Part shown: one piece after another, positions 25,775-32,109 of the stretch
Layout of the letters: every line of letters starts with the position of its first letter
Position numbering within the stretch: position 1 is the first letter of the stretch
Position numbers and translations under genes: made by a program
Source of the DNA: Lachnospiraceae bacterium
GTDB taxonomy: Bacteria; Bacillota; Clostridia; Lachnospirales; Lachnospiraceae
Assembly (NCBI GenBank): GCA_017467805.1
Contig: JAFUKJ010000020.1
Span: 1 to 32,109, forward strand
Direction of reading: 5' to 3'
Length of the DNA stretch: 32,109 nt
The notes under the pieces: model-generated
Seen by the model: only the letters and a program-made list of their open reading frames with translations
What the model was told of the DNA's origin: nothing
The model's database searches: none

Positions 25775-26215
25775 ATGATAAGAGAAGCACGCAAAGAAGA
25801 TTTGCAAGAGATATTAGATTTGTATTTGTTCCTTCATGAGACATCAGTTCCGCAGGAGTCTGAGCATTTATCACAGACTTGGAAGAGAATCATAGAGGAC
25901 AGCAATCATCACCTTATTGTATGCGAAGTGGATGGAAGGATTGTAGCGTCCTGTGTCTGTGTCATTATACCGAATCTGACTAGAAATATTAGACCATATG
26001 CTTTCATAGAAAATGTGGTAACACATGAAGCATATCGGGGGAAGGGATATGCGACAGCCTGCCTTAATTATGCTAAGCAGATAGCGGAGGAGCAGAATTG
26101 TTACAAGATGATGTTGCTCACGGGTTCTAAGGAGACAAAGACACTGGATTTCTATAAAAATGCAGGCTATAACAGTGCAGATAAAACGGCGTTTATACAG
26201 TGGTTGGGTGTATGA
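25775..26215 (+). CDS. GNAT-family N-acetyltransferase
   Basis: The 146-residue protein starts MIREARKEDLQEILDLY, a typical GNAT N-terminus. The acetyl-CoA-binding motif A appears as FIENVVTHEAYRGKGYATAC (R-x-x-G-x-G/A). Motif B is LDFYKNAGYNSADKTAF. It transfers an acetyl group from acetyl-CoA to an unknown amine substrate. It is 6 bp after the phosphatase gene with the ribosome site inside that gene's end, so they are cotranscribed. Confidence 0.9.
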   Translation: MIREARKEDLQEILDLYLFLHETSVPQESEHLSQTWKRIIEDSNHHLIVCEVDGRIVASCVCVIIPNLTRNIRPYAFIENVVTHEAYRGKGYATACLNYAKQIAEEQNCYKMMLLTGSKETKTLDFYKNAGYNSADKTAFIQWLGV

Positions 26216-26233
26216 TAATAAGGAGGAAACACA

Positions 26234-26650
26234 ATGGAAGCTAAGATATTTTCAAGATGCGGTATGCGTTGCGACTTATGTCTGCTGTATCGCCCAAATG
26301 TAGAGAAGGAAGACAGACGCGAAGAAATTTGCAATGTATATAGAAAAATGTTTCCAGGATATAATCCTGATGCCAGTACGATTATTTGCGATGGCTGTTC
26401 TAGTGAAGCAGAGAATGCTGTATTGTTTGACGCAAATTGCAAAGCGCGTAAGTGCGTAATTGAAAAAGGTCATACACATTGTGGTTATTGTGATAGTTAT
26501 CCCTGCGATATATTCCCAGCCGAACCATCACATGAGGAGATAGTACATAAGATAGAGGTTGAGAAGCTGTGGACATGGGAGGATGAAAAGCTAATGGAGG
26601 CGTATGCCTGCAAGAAGAATATGGATGAGTTTAGGAGAAACAAGACATGA
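26234..26650 (+). CDS. DUF3795 cysteine-rich protein
   Basis: A 138-residue protein with cysteine clusters: CGMRCDLC near the N-terminus, CDGC, then isolated Cys residues and CGYCDSYPC. This spacing is characteristic of DUF3795, whose members probably bind metal (zinc or iron-sulfur) through these cysteines; the function is unknown. AAGGAGG precedes ATG 26234. Its stop overlaps the next start (ATGA, 26647-26650), indicating translational coupling to the HD hydrolase gene. Confidence 0.85.
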   Translation: MEAKIFSRCGMRCDLCLLYRPNVEKEDRREEICNVYRKMFPGYNPDASTIICDGCSSEAENAVLFDANCKARKCVIEKGHTHCGYCDSYPCDIFPAEPSHEEIVHKIEVEKLWTWEDEKLMEAYACKKNMDEFRRNKT

Positions 26651-27324
26651 ACAAAGAAACCTATTCATTAATAGAAAAATATATGCTTTCCTGCATGGAG
26701 GACAGCGCGCATGACAAAGAGCATGTATACAGAGTGTTGTACAATGCGTTAGCAATTGCGAAGACAGAAAATGATGTAGACTATGACGTATTGATTGGAG
26801 CCTGCCTCTTGCATGATGTTGGACGTAAGGAACAGTTCGAGAATCCCAAGCTATGTCATGCAATGGTTGGTGGAGAGAAAGCTGAGAAGTTTTTGAGAGA
26901 GAATGGATTTGCTGAGAATTATGTGGAGAAAGTGAAGCACTGTATTCAGACACATAGATTCAGACAGAACAATCAGCCGCAAAGTATCGAGGCAAAGATT
27001 TTATTTGATGCGGATAAGCTGGATGTGGTAGGTGCAATGGGAATTGCCAGAACATTAGTGTACAAAGGTGCAGTAGCTGAGCCGTTGTATTCTGTTTTGC
27101 CAGATGGCAGGGTATCAAATGGAGAAGGTGATACGAGTCCATCCTTTTTCCAAGAGTATAAGTATAAGCTGGAGCATTTGTATTCCAAGTTCTATACACA
27201 GAAAGGAACGCAGATGGCAATGGAAAGACAGCAGGCAGCGGTTGATTTTTATAATAGCTTGTATCATGAGGTCGAGGTGTCTTATGAAAATGGAAAGGAC
27301 GAGCTTGGGAAGATAATAGAGTGA
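26647..27324 (+). CDS. HD-domain phosphohydrolase
   Basis: The 225-residue protein carries HD-superfamily metal ligands: His26, His56-Asp57 (LLHDVGR), His71, His98 and His103, with FDADKLD at about 120-126. This is the YpgQ/YedJ-like arrangement that hydrolyses phosphate bonds in small nucleotides. The substrate is not predictable. The start overlaps the DUF3795 stop by 4 bp. The next gene's ribosome site begins 6 bp after its stop. Confidence 0.9.
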   Translation: MNKETYSLIEKYMLSCMEDSAHDKEHVYRVLYNALAIAKTENDVDYDVLIGACLLHDVGRKEQFENPKLCHAMVGGEKAEKFLRENGFAENYVEKVKHCIQTHRFRQNNQPQSIEAKILFDADKLDVVGAMGIARTLVYKGAVAEPLYSVLPDGRVSNGEGDTSPSFFQEYKYKLEHLYSKFYTQKGTQMAMERQQAAVDFYNSLYHEVEVSYENGKDELGKIIE

Positions 27325-27344
27325 TATTGTGGAGGGGAGAAAAT

Positions 27345-28352
27345 ATGGCACAATCAAAGGAATGGAATTGGAACAACGCAGATAAAGAGAAATGGTTAAA
27401 GCCGTCGGAGGATAGCATTTACTTTGCAAAGAAATGGAGAGAGGAAGGTGCGCGCTCTATCTTGGACTTAGGGTGCGGATTAGGCAGACATGCTTTATAT
27501 TTTGCCGAGAAGGGCTTCAAAGTAACCGCCGTTGATTTGTCTAAGGAAGCGGTGGAAAGTGCAAAGAAGTTGAGAAGGGAGAAGCAGGTCGATTTTCTTT
27601 GTAAAAGAGCAGATATGATGCAGCTTCCTTTCGCCAATGACGCCTTTGACAGAGTATTTTCCTATCATGTAATCTCACATCAGGATACCGAAGGCGTGCA
27701 GAGTGTAGTGGATGAAATCACCAGAGTGTTAAAGCCTGGTGGAAAAGTCTTTCTGACATTATGTTCAAAGGAGCATTATGCCTTTTCTGATGACAGATTC
27801 CCGCATATAGATGCGAATACGGTATTAAAGACAGAAGGCGCAGAGGTGGAGGTACCGCATTTCTTTGCAGATAAAGAGGCTTTGAAACAGCTCTTTCATG
27901 ATTACAGCTTTGTACAGGTACGTCACATTACAGACTGTGAAATGGGAGAAGCTGATAGCAGGGAGAGAAGTCATTATTTTATCGAGGCTGCGGTTCGCAA
28001 AGAGCCAACCAAACTGGACTATTCTGATGTTATAGGGAAAATGGTAGATTGCACCATAGACCGTCCGCTTGGAAGCTACCATCCAAGAAATAAAGACTTA
28101 TATTATTCAATTAATTATGGATATGTAAATGGCGTTTTTGCAGGAGATGGCGCAGAGCAGGATGTGTACATATTAGGTGTGGAGGAGCCGCTTCAAACCT
28201 TTACAGGTAAGGTAATTGCAGTGTATCACAGGCACAATGATAATGAGGACAAGTGGATTGTTGCACCTGAAGGTAAGGATTTTTCGGATGAAGAGATATT
28301 GCAGAAGATAGAGTTTCAGGAGAAATTCTTTGATGGGGTATTGGTAAGATAA
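27345..28352 (+). CDS. Class I SAM methyltransferase fused to a pyrophosphatase-like domain
   Basis: Start ATG 27345 has GGAGGGG 7 nt upstream; the in-frame GTG at 27321 overlaps the previous stop and is unlikely. Residues 35-215 are a Rossmann methyltransferase with SAM motif I ILDLGCGLGRHALYF (39-53), the acidic residue of motif II in VTAVDLS and motif VLKPGGKVFLTL. Residues about 230-335 resemble family I inorganic pyrophosphatases: TIDRPLGSYHP, YYSINYGYVNGVFAGDG, EQDVYILGV, GKVIAVYHR, DNEDKWIVAPEG. The usual DGDPxD metal motif reads DGAEQD (268-273), so one Asp is missing and activity may be altered. From memory, stand-alone versions of this second domain exist in clostridia. Substrates of both halves are unknown. 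Confidence 0.85.
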   Translation: MAQSKEWNWNNADKEKWLKPSEDSIYFAKKWREEGARSILDLGCGLGRHALYFAEKGFKVTAVDLSKEAVESAKKLRREKQVDFLCKRADMMQLPFANDAFDRVFSYHVISHQDTEGVQSVVDEITRVLKPGGKVFLTLCSKEHYAFSDDRFPHIDANTVLKTEGAEVEVPHFFADKEALKQLFHDYSFVQVRHITDCEMGEADSRERSHYFIEAAVRKEPTKLDYSDVIGKMVDCTIDRPLGSYHPRNKDLYYSINYGYVNGVFAGDGAEQDVYILGVEEPLQTFTGKVIAVYHRHNDNEDKWIVAPEGKDFSDEEILQKIEFQEKFFDGVLVR

Positions 28353-28356
28353 TAGA

Positions 28357-29139
28357 ATGGGACTGTTTGATATATTTAAGAAGGAAATGAAAGAATTTCA
28401 GTATTGTGGTAGCGGAGAACATCTAAAGAACGATGATGAAATGAAAGCCATGAATGCAGAAGAAGCAGATGCTGCATTTAAAAAGTATAAAAAAGAAATT
28501 TTAGATGTTTATATGAAAGAGCAAGGCTTTGATAAATATAAGACCTCAAGCTATGTTCGCCTCAACAAGATAGGTTTAATAGAATACATCAATCTACAAA
28601 AGGAGCAGCATGGCTCGAGAACCTTTACAGTTAATATCGCTTTATTTCCGTTATATGCACCTCATTTATTTATTACGATTGGATTTGGAGATAGGATAGG
28701 TCATTTTGTTGATGATAATGATTTTTGGTGGGATTACAAAGACATGGATACTGCTCGCAAGAGCTTTGGAAATGTTGTGTGTGCACTTAATGAATATGTG
28801 CTGCCCTGGTTTGAAAAGCATAATGATGAAACTCTATATGAAGAAGAATTGCGCAATGAAAAGTATAGATTAGGATATGATTCTATTATTTGGATAACAC
28901 ATATTTTTATTAAGAATAATGATATCGCAGGAGCAAGGAATTATATAGAGAACATTAAGGATATGAACTTTTATAAGGAAGCGACTGGCGGTAGAAAGGA
29001 ATACATTGATAATAAAGTAAAGGAAATGCAGGAGATATTAGCAGGATTGGATGATGTGAAGCAATATATTGCTGACGTAAAAAAGAAAAATGTGACTGAG
29101 TTTAAGCTGCCTGCAAAGATGATGGAGAATAAAAAATGA
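28357..29139 (+). CDS. DUF4304-type protein
   Basis: The 260-residue protein has at about 40-120 the DUF4304 pattern: a helix, then MKEQGFDKYKTSSYVRLNKI and LIEYINLQKEQHGSRTFTVN. The C-terminal part is helical and Lys/Glu-rich. There is no signal peptide or membrane segment. The ribosome site is weak and the ATG is 4 bp after the previous stop, so expression probably depends on coupling. The first 150 bases are richer in A and T than the neighbouring genes. DUF4304 has no known function and is often seen in variable genomic regions. Confidence 0.75.
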   Translation: MGLFDIFKKEMKEFQYCGSGEHLKNDDEMKAMNAEEADAAFKKYKKEILDVYMKEQGFDKYKTSSYVRLNKIGLIEYINLQKEQHGSRTFTVNIALFPLYAPHLFITIGFGDRIGHFVDDNDFWWDYKDMDTARKSFGNVVCALNEYVLPWFEKHNDETLYEEELRNEKYRLGYDSIIWITHIFIKNNDIAGARNYIENIKDMNFYKEATGGRKEYIDNKVKEMQEILAGLDDVKQYIADVKKKNVTEFKLPAKMMENKK

Positions 29140-29810
29140 TACGAGCAGTTATTTTTGATATGTTTGAGACACTAATTACCCACTATCAAAGTCCCTTGTA
29201 CTTTGGGATGCAGATGGCAGAAGATGCAGGGATTTCAGAGGAGCGATTTCAGGCGCTTTGGCGTCCAACAGAAGCTGACCGTTCTATAGGGAAGATGACA
29301 TTAGAAGAAGTGCTGGAAATGATCCTAAAAGAGAATCATTGTTACTCTGAGGAAATCTTGAAGAAGATAGTAGATAAGCGTATAGCAGCAAAGGAAGAGT
29401 GCTTTCGACATTTACATCCTGAGATTATTCCGATGCTTACGAAGCTGAGAGAAGAAGGAATTCTGGTTGGGTTAATCAGTAATTGTTTTTCAGAGGAAGC
29501 AGATGTAATTCGAGAAAGTGTACTATTTCCATACTTTGATGCACTATACTTGTCTTATGAACAGGGAGTTCAGAAGCCTGACAAAGAGATTTTTATAAGG
29601 TGTATGAATGAGTTGGGCGTGAAGTCGGAGGAATGTTTATATGTGGGAGATGGAGGCAGTCATGAGCTGGAGGCAGCAAGAGGATTAGGGATGCAGGCAG
29701 TACAGGCTTGCTGGTATTTGCAGGAAGGAACAACACAGCCAACAGGGCGTAAGCGGGAGTTCTTACAGATGGATAAACCATTGGATGTGTTAAAGTATTT
29801 AGGAAATTAA
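29136..29810 (+). CDS. HAD-superfamily hydrolase
   Basis: A 224-residue protein overlapping the previous gene by ATGA. HAD motif I is FDMFETL, with nucleophile Asp8. The usual second Asp is Phe10, as in haloacid dehalogenases. Motif II is LISNC, motif III has the lysine in QKPDKEIF, and motif IV is YVGDGGSHELEAARG. A helical cap (C1 type) lies between motifs I and II. It is probably a phosphatase or dehalogenase-like enzyme acting on a small metabolite; lack of the general acid/base Asp makes ordinary phosphatase chemistry uncertain. Confidence 0.88.
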   Translation: MIRAVIFDMFETLITHYQSPLYFGMQMAEDAGISEERFQALWRPTEADRSIGKMTLEEVLEMILKENHCYSEEILKKIVDKRIAAKEECFRHLHPEIIPMLTKLREEGILVGLISNCFSEEADVIRESVLFPYFDALYLSYEQGVQKPDKEIFIRCMNELGVKSEECLYVGDGGSHELEAARGLGMQAVQACWYLQEGTTQPTGRKREFLQMDKPLDVLKYLGN

Positions 29811-29821
29811 GGACGAGAAGC

Positions 29822-30400
29822 ATGAGAAAAAGACTATTATCACTATGCATTCTTATAGGAATTTCACTTATGGGATGTTCGGCTAAGGCGACTACAAGTA
29901 AGGTTGAAACACCCGAATTAACAGTAAATGTGGAGATTCCACAATACAAAGGAATGACATATGAACAATTTCGAGAACATACGGGAACAGATTTAGAGCA
30001 GTATTTTTCGTTTTATTACTTTGCACCTATACCGAATACAGAGCTTGATTTGGTTTATAGGGCGAATAAATATGATGAGGAGCTTATAAAAAATGTCCTG
30101 CAGGAGGATGATATCAGCTATCGTGTAGAAGGTAAGCTTGGAGCAATGTTTGATGGATTCACAACAGAAATGTCGTTAGAAGATTTTTTAGAAGCACTTT
30201 CTTGGAATCAGCAAATACCTGAGTGTGAAATGAAGGAAGGCGCAGGTACAGCATACTATGTGGGAAACCTCTATGCGGAGATACACTTTGACAGTGATGG
30301 AGATGCTGTGAAGGATATGCTATTGCAGATTTGTTTTGATTATTCGGATTGTGTAGGACCAGATTCAAGAGCATGGTTGTCGTGGAAATCTGAGGAATAG
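29822..30400 (+). CDS. Small lipoprotein of unknown function
   Basis: The 192-residue product has a lipoprotein signal peptide with lipobox LMGC (Cys19). The mature part contains YKGMTYEQFREHTGTDLEQY, a helix often found in small-ligand-binding or SmpA-like lipoproteins, and an acidic C-terminal half (AEIHFDSDGDAVKDMLL). I do not recognise a family. It lies 11 bp after the HAD gene and 11 bp before the epimerase gene, so it belongs to the same transcript although its neighbours are cytosolic. Confidence 0.7.
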   Translation: MRKRLLSLCILIGISLMGCSAKATTSKVETPELTVNVEIPQYKGMTYEQFREHTGTDLEQYFSFYYFAPIPNTELDLVYRANKYDEELIKNVLQEDDISYRVEGKLGAMFDGFTTEMSLEDFLEALSWNQQIPECEMKEGAGTAYYVGNLYAEIHFDSDGDAVKDMLLQICFDYSDCVGPDSRAWLSWKSEE

Positions 30401-30411
30401 GAGCTACCATT

Positions 30412-31320
30412 ATGAAGAAAGTATTAGTGACAGGTGGAACGGTATTTGTAAGCCGATATGTGGCAGAGTATTATGTGAAGGCAGGCTATGAGGTTTTTGT
30501 ATTGAATAGAAATAGCAGGCAGCAGTGCGAGGGAGTAACGCTGATTGAGGCAGACAGGAATGCGCTGGGAGATAAGCTAAAGGGGTATCATTTTGATGTG
30601 GTCTTTGATGTGACCGCATATAATGCCAAGGATGTAAACTGTCTGCTTGATGCATTGGACAGCTTTGATGACTATATTTTAATTAGTTCCAGTGCAGTAT
30701 ATCCCGAGTATTGTAAGCAGCCATTTACAGAGGAAACAGAGGTAGGGGCAAATAAGTTTTGGAAAAAGTACGGTACGGATAAAATAGAAGCAGAAGCAGC
30801 ACTTATGGAGCGCGTACCGAATGCCTATATTCTTCGTCCGCCATATTTGTACGGTTCTTTGAATAATGTCTATAGAGAGGCCTTTGTTTTTGATTGTGCC
30901 ATGCAGGAACGAAAGTTTTATCTGCCAAAGGATGGAGCGATGAAGCTACAGTTCTTTCATGTAAAGGATTTGTGTCGATTTATGGACATAATCCTTGAGA
31001 AAAAGCCAAGTCAGCACATCTTCAACGTAGGTAATAAGGAGAGTATTTCTATAAAAGATTGGGTAACCCTGTGTTATAGAATTGCAGACAAAGAGGCGGA
31101 ATTTGTAAATGTTTATGAAGAAATAGAACAGCGCAAGTATTTCAGCTTTTATGATTATGAATATGCATTGGATGTACAAAAACAGTGTGAGTTAATGCCT
31201 GTGACAGAGGACTTAGAGGTAGGATTGCGAGAAGCATATAACTGGTATTTAAATAATCAGGACAAGGTGATAAAGAGACCTTATATAGAATTTATCGATA
31301 AGGAATTGAAGGAGATATAA
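30412..31320 (+). CDS. NAD-dependent epimerase/dehydratase (extended SDR)
   Basis: The 302-residue protein opens with the Rossmann motif KKVLVTGGTVFVSRYVAEYY, a TGGTxFV(S/G)R variant seen in extended SDR nucleotide-sugar enzymes. Catalytic residues are visible as ISSSAVY (Ser 92-94) and Y120-x3-K124. The segment YILRPPYLYG fits the substrate-binding region. It likely acts on a nucleotide sugar or similar; the lack of glycosyltransferase neighbours prevents assigning a substrate. The next gene begins 1 bp after its stop. Confidence 0.88.
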   Translation: MKKVLVTGGTVFVSRYVAEYYVKAGYEVFVLNRNSRQQCEGVTLIEADRNALGDKLKGYHFDVVFDVTAYNAKDVNCLLDALDSFDDYILISSSAVYPEYCKQPFTEETEVGANKFWKKYGTDKIEAEAALMERVPNAYILRPPYLYGSLNNVYREAFVFDCAMQERKFYLPKDGAMKLQFFHVKDLCRFMDIILEKKPSQHIFNVGNKESISIKDWVTLCYRIADKEAEFVNVYEEIEQRKYFSFYDYEYALDVQKQCELMPVTEDLEVGLREAYNWYLNNQDKVIKRPYIEFIDKELKEI

Positions 31321-31321
31321 T

Positions 31322-31843
31322 ATGTATCTAATCTCAATTTATTTTGACGAGGCGACCAGCGGACGAATTCAACAGTATATCAATCAGGTGGCGAAGGCAT
31401 CGGGAAATACTTATATGATAGACGAGAAGGTGCCAGTGCATATTACGTTATCTGCAATTGACACCCGAAATATAGAAAAAGTAGAACAGGTTTTGGAACA
31501 GGTGATACAAACCTTGCAGCGAGGAACTTTGCAATGGGTAAGTATTGGAGCATTTTTACCACATGTATTATTTTTACAACCGTTACAGAATCACTATCTG
31601 TTTGAATTGATGAATCAAATATATGATGCTGTAAGTGCAGTAGAGGATGTGGCGGTTCGAAAGTGCTATCAACCTTTTTGCTGGATTCCGCATACCACCA
31701 TAGCTAAGAAGTTGTTACGAGAGGAAATGCAGGCAGGCTTTGAAGCATTGCAGAGCAGCTTTGGTATATTTGAAGGAACAGTAACACGGATCGGTCTTGC
31801 AAAGACAAATCCGTATAAGGATATAAGAAGCTGGGAACTATAG
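31322..31843 (+). CDS. 2H phosphoesterase (2'-5' RNA ligase / LigT-like)
   Basis: The 173-residue protein carries the two H-x-T motifs that define the 2H superfamily: VHITLS (His40, Thr42) and PHTTIA (His124, Thr126), at the usual spacing. Such enzymes open cyclic phosphates or act as RNA 2'-5' ligases/phosphodiesterases. Together with the Nudix, HD and methyltransferase genes it gives the operon a nucleotide or RNA-end-processing flavour, but a shared pathway is not demonstrated. It is the last gene of the operon; no clear terminator follows before the right dispersed repeat. Confidence 0.9.
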   Translation: MYLISIYFDEATSGRIQQYINQVAKASGNTYMIDEKVPVHITLSAIDTRNIEKVEQVLEQVIQTLQRGTLQWVSIGAFLPHVLFLQPLQNHYLFELMNQIYDAVSAVEDVAVRKCYQPFCWIPHTTIAKKLLREEMQAGFEALQSSFGIFEGTVTRIGLAKTNPYKDIRSWEL

Positions 31844-31927
31844 CTTATTTAGAAAAAGAATTGATAGGAAAATTGCGGTTTAGTTGAGTCATGGCGGGGA
31901 TGTGAATGAAAAGGGAATTATACTTTA

Positions 31928-32109
31928 GCAGATTTACTCATATTGAGGTACAGACCCAAATAATCTTTCGTAGGATATCGAAAAGCAGAAAAAACTATAT
32001 CCTATAGCAAGAAAAATACTCCAGTACCTCAAAATACCGTAGAAATGATATGAATTTCTTATATTCGAGGTCTCACGATGTTTTTTGTGTCTCTGTACCT
32101 TGTAGGTAG
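31928..32109 (-). repeat. 164-bp structured dispersed repeat, right copy (inverted)
   Basis: Positions 31946-32109 are the reverse complement of the left copy (24283-24446) with 15 substitutions and no gaps. The 24 bases 31928-31951 also match 24523-24546 with 2 substitutions, so this copy lacks the 82-bp interruption. Read on the minus strand, the stem AGAAAT/ATTTCT replaces AGGAAT/ATTCCT, and TAGGATAT/ATATCCTA replaces TAGGGTAT/ATATCCTA. TTGAGGTAC can also pair with GTACCTCAA about 90 bases on. The copy reaches the window edge, so its full length is unknown. Confidence 0.85.

Noticed and set aside
31865-31925. Similarity of the ATGGCG-containing stretch here to ATGGCG near 24029
   Set aside because: Only a few short words match and their order and orientation are not consistent with the 164-bp repeat; it may be chance.

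Overview
The window is AT-rich chromosomal DNA, almost certainly from a Gram-positive, low-GC member of the Clostridia (Bacillota), most likely Lachnospiraceae. The reasons are strong AGGAGG-type ribosome-binding sites, frequent TTG and GTG starts, lipoprotein signal peptides, CUT1-type sugar permeases without a cognate ATPase, a CotH kinase, a WYL regulator, and the overall protein flavour. Species cannot be named from sequence alone. No rRNA, tRNA, CRISPR array, transposase or integrase was seen.

Region A (1-13804) is one long plus-strand operon for a cell-surface carbohydrate-capture machine. It encodes two solute-binding proteins with extra carbohydrate-binding-like modules, two complete permease pairs, an NHL/TPR membrane protein, a Yip1-family membrane protein and a large DUF5696 lipoprotein. 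No ABC ATPase is encoded, so a shared MsmX-like ATPase elsewhere is presumed. A bidirectional terminator closes the operon.

Region B (13803-20193) pairs a minus-strand SARP/BTAD-type regulator, carrying a degenerate GGDEF-like C-terminus, with a divergent two-gene unit. That unit encodes a 137-residue protein with internal two-fold symmetry and a 1488-residue secreted coiled-coil protein with eleven 12-residue acidic Ser/Asp/Glu repeats. The divergent promoter has an 8-bp direct repeat just upstream of an extended -10 and no recognisable -35, which is the layout of SARP-activated promoters.

Region C (20225-24014) has its own promoter and encodes a secreted, membrane-anchored CotH-kinase protein, a WYL regulator and a small helical DUF2383-like protein, ending in a terminator.

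Region D (24015-32109) starts with about 600 bp of non-coding DNA holding a 72-bp tandem array and one copy of a 164-bp dispersed repeat. Eleven small plus-strand genes follow, tightly packed and apparently run from one promoter: Nudix, histidine phosphatase, GNAT, DUF3795, HD, methyltransferase-pyrophosphatase fusion, DUF4304, HAD, lipoprotein, NAD-epimerase and 2H phosphoesterase. A second, inverted copy of the 164-bp repeat lies at the right edge. The two copies are about 91% identical without gaps, and their differences include one compensatory base-pair change and one G-T to A-T change inside predicted stems. This suggests a structured nucleic-acid element and is the strongest candidate here for something undescribed.
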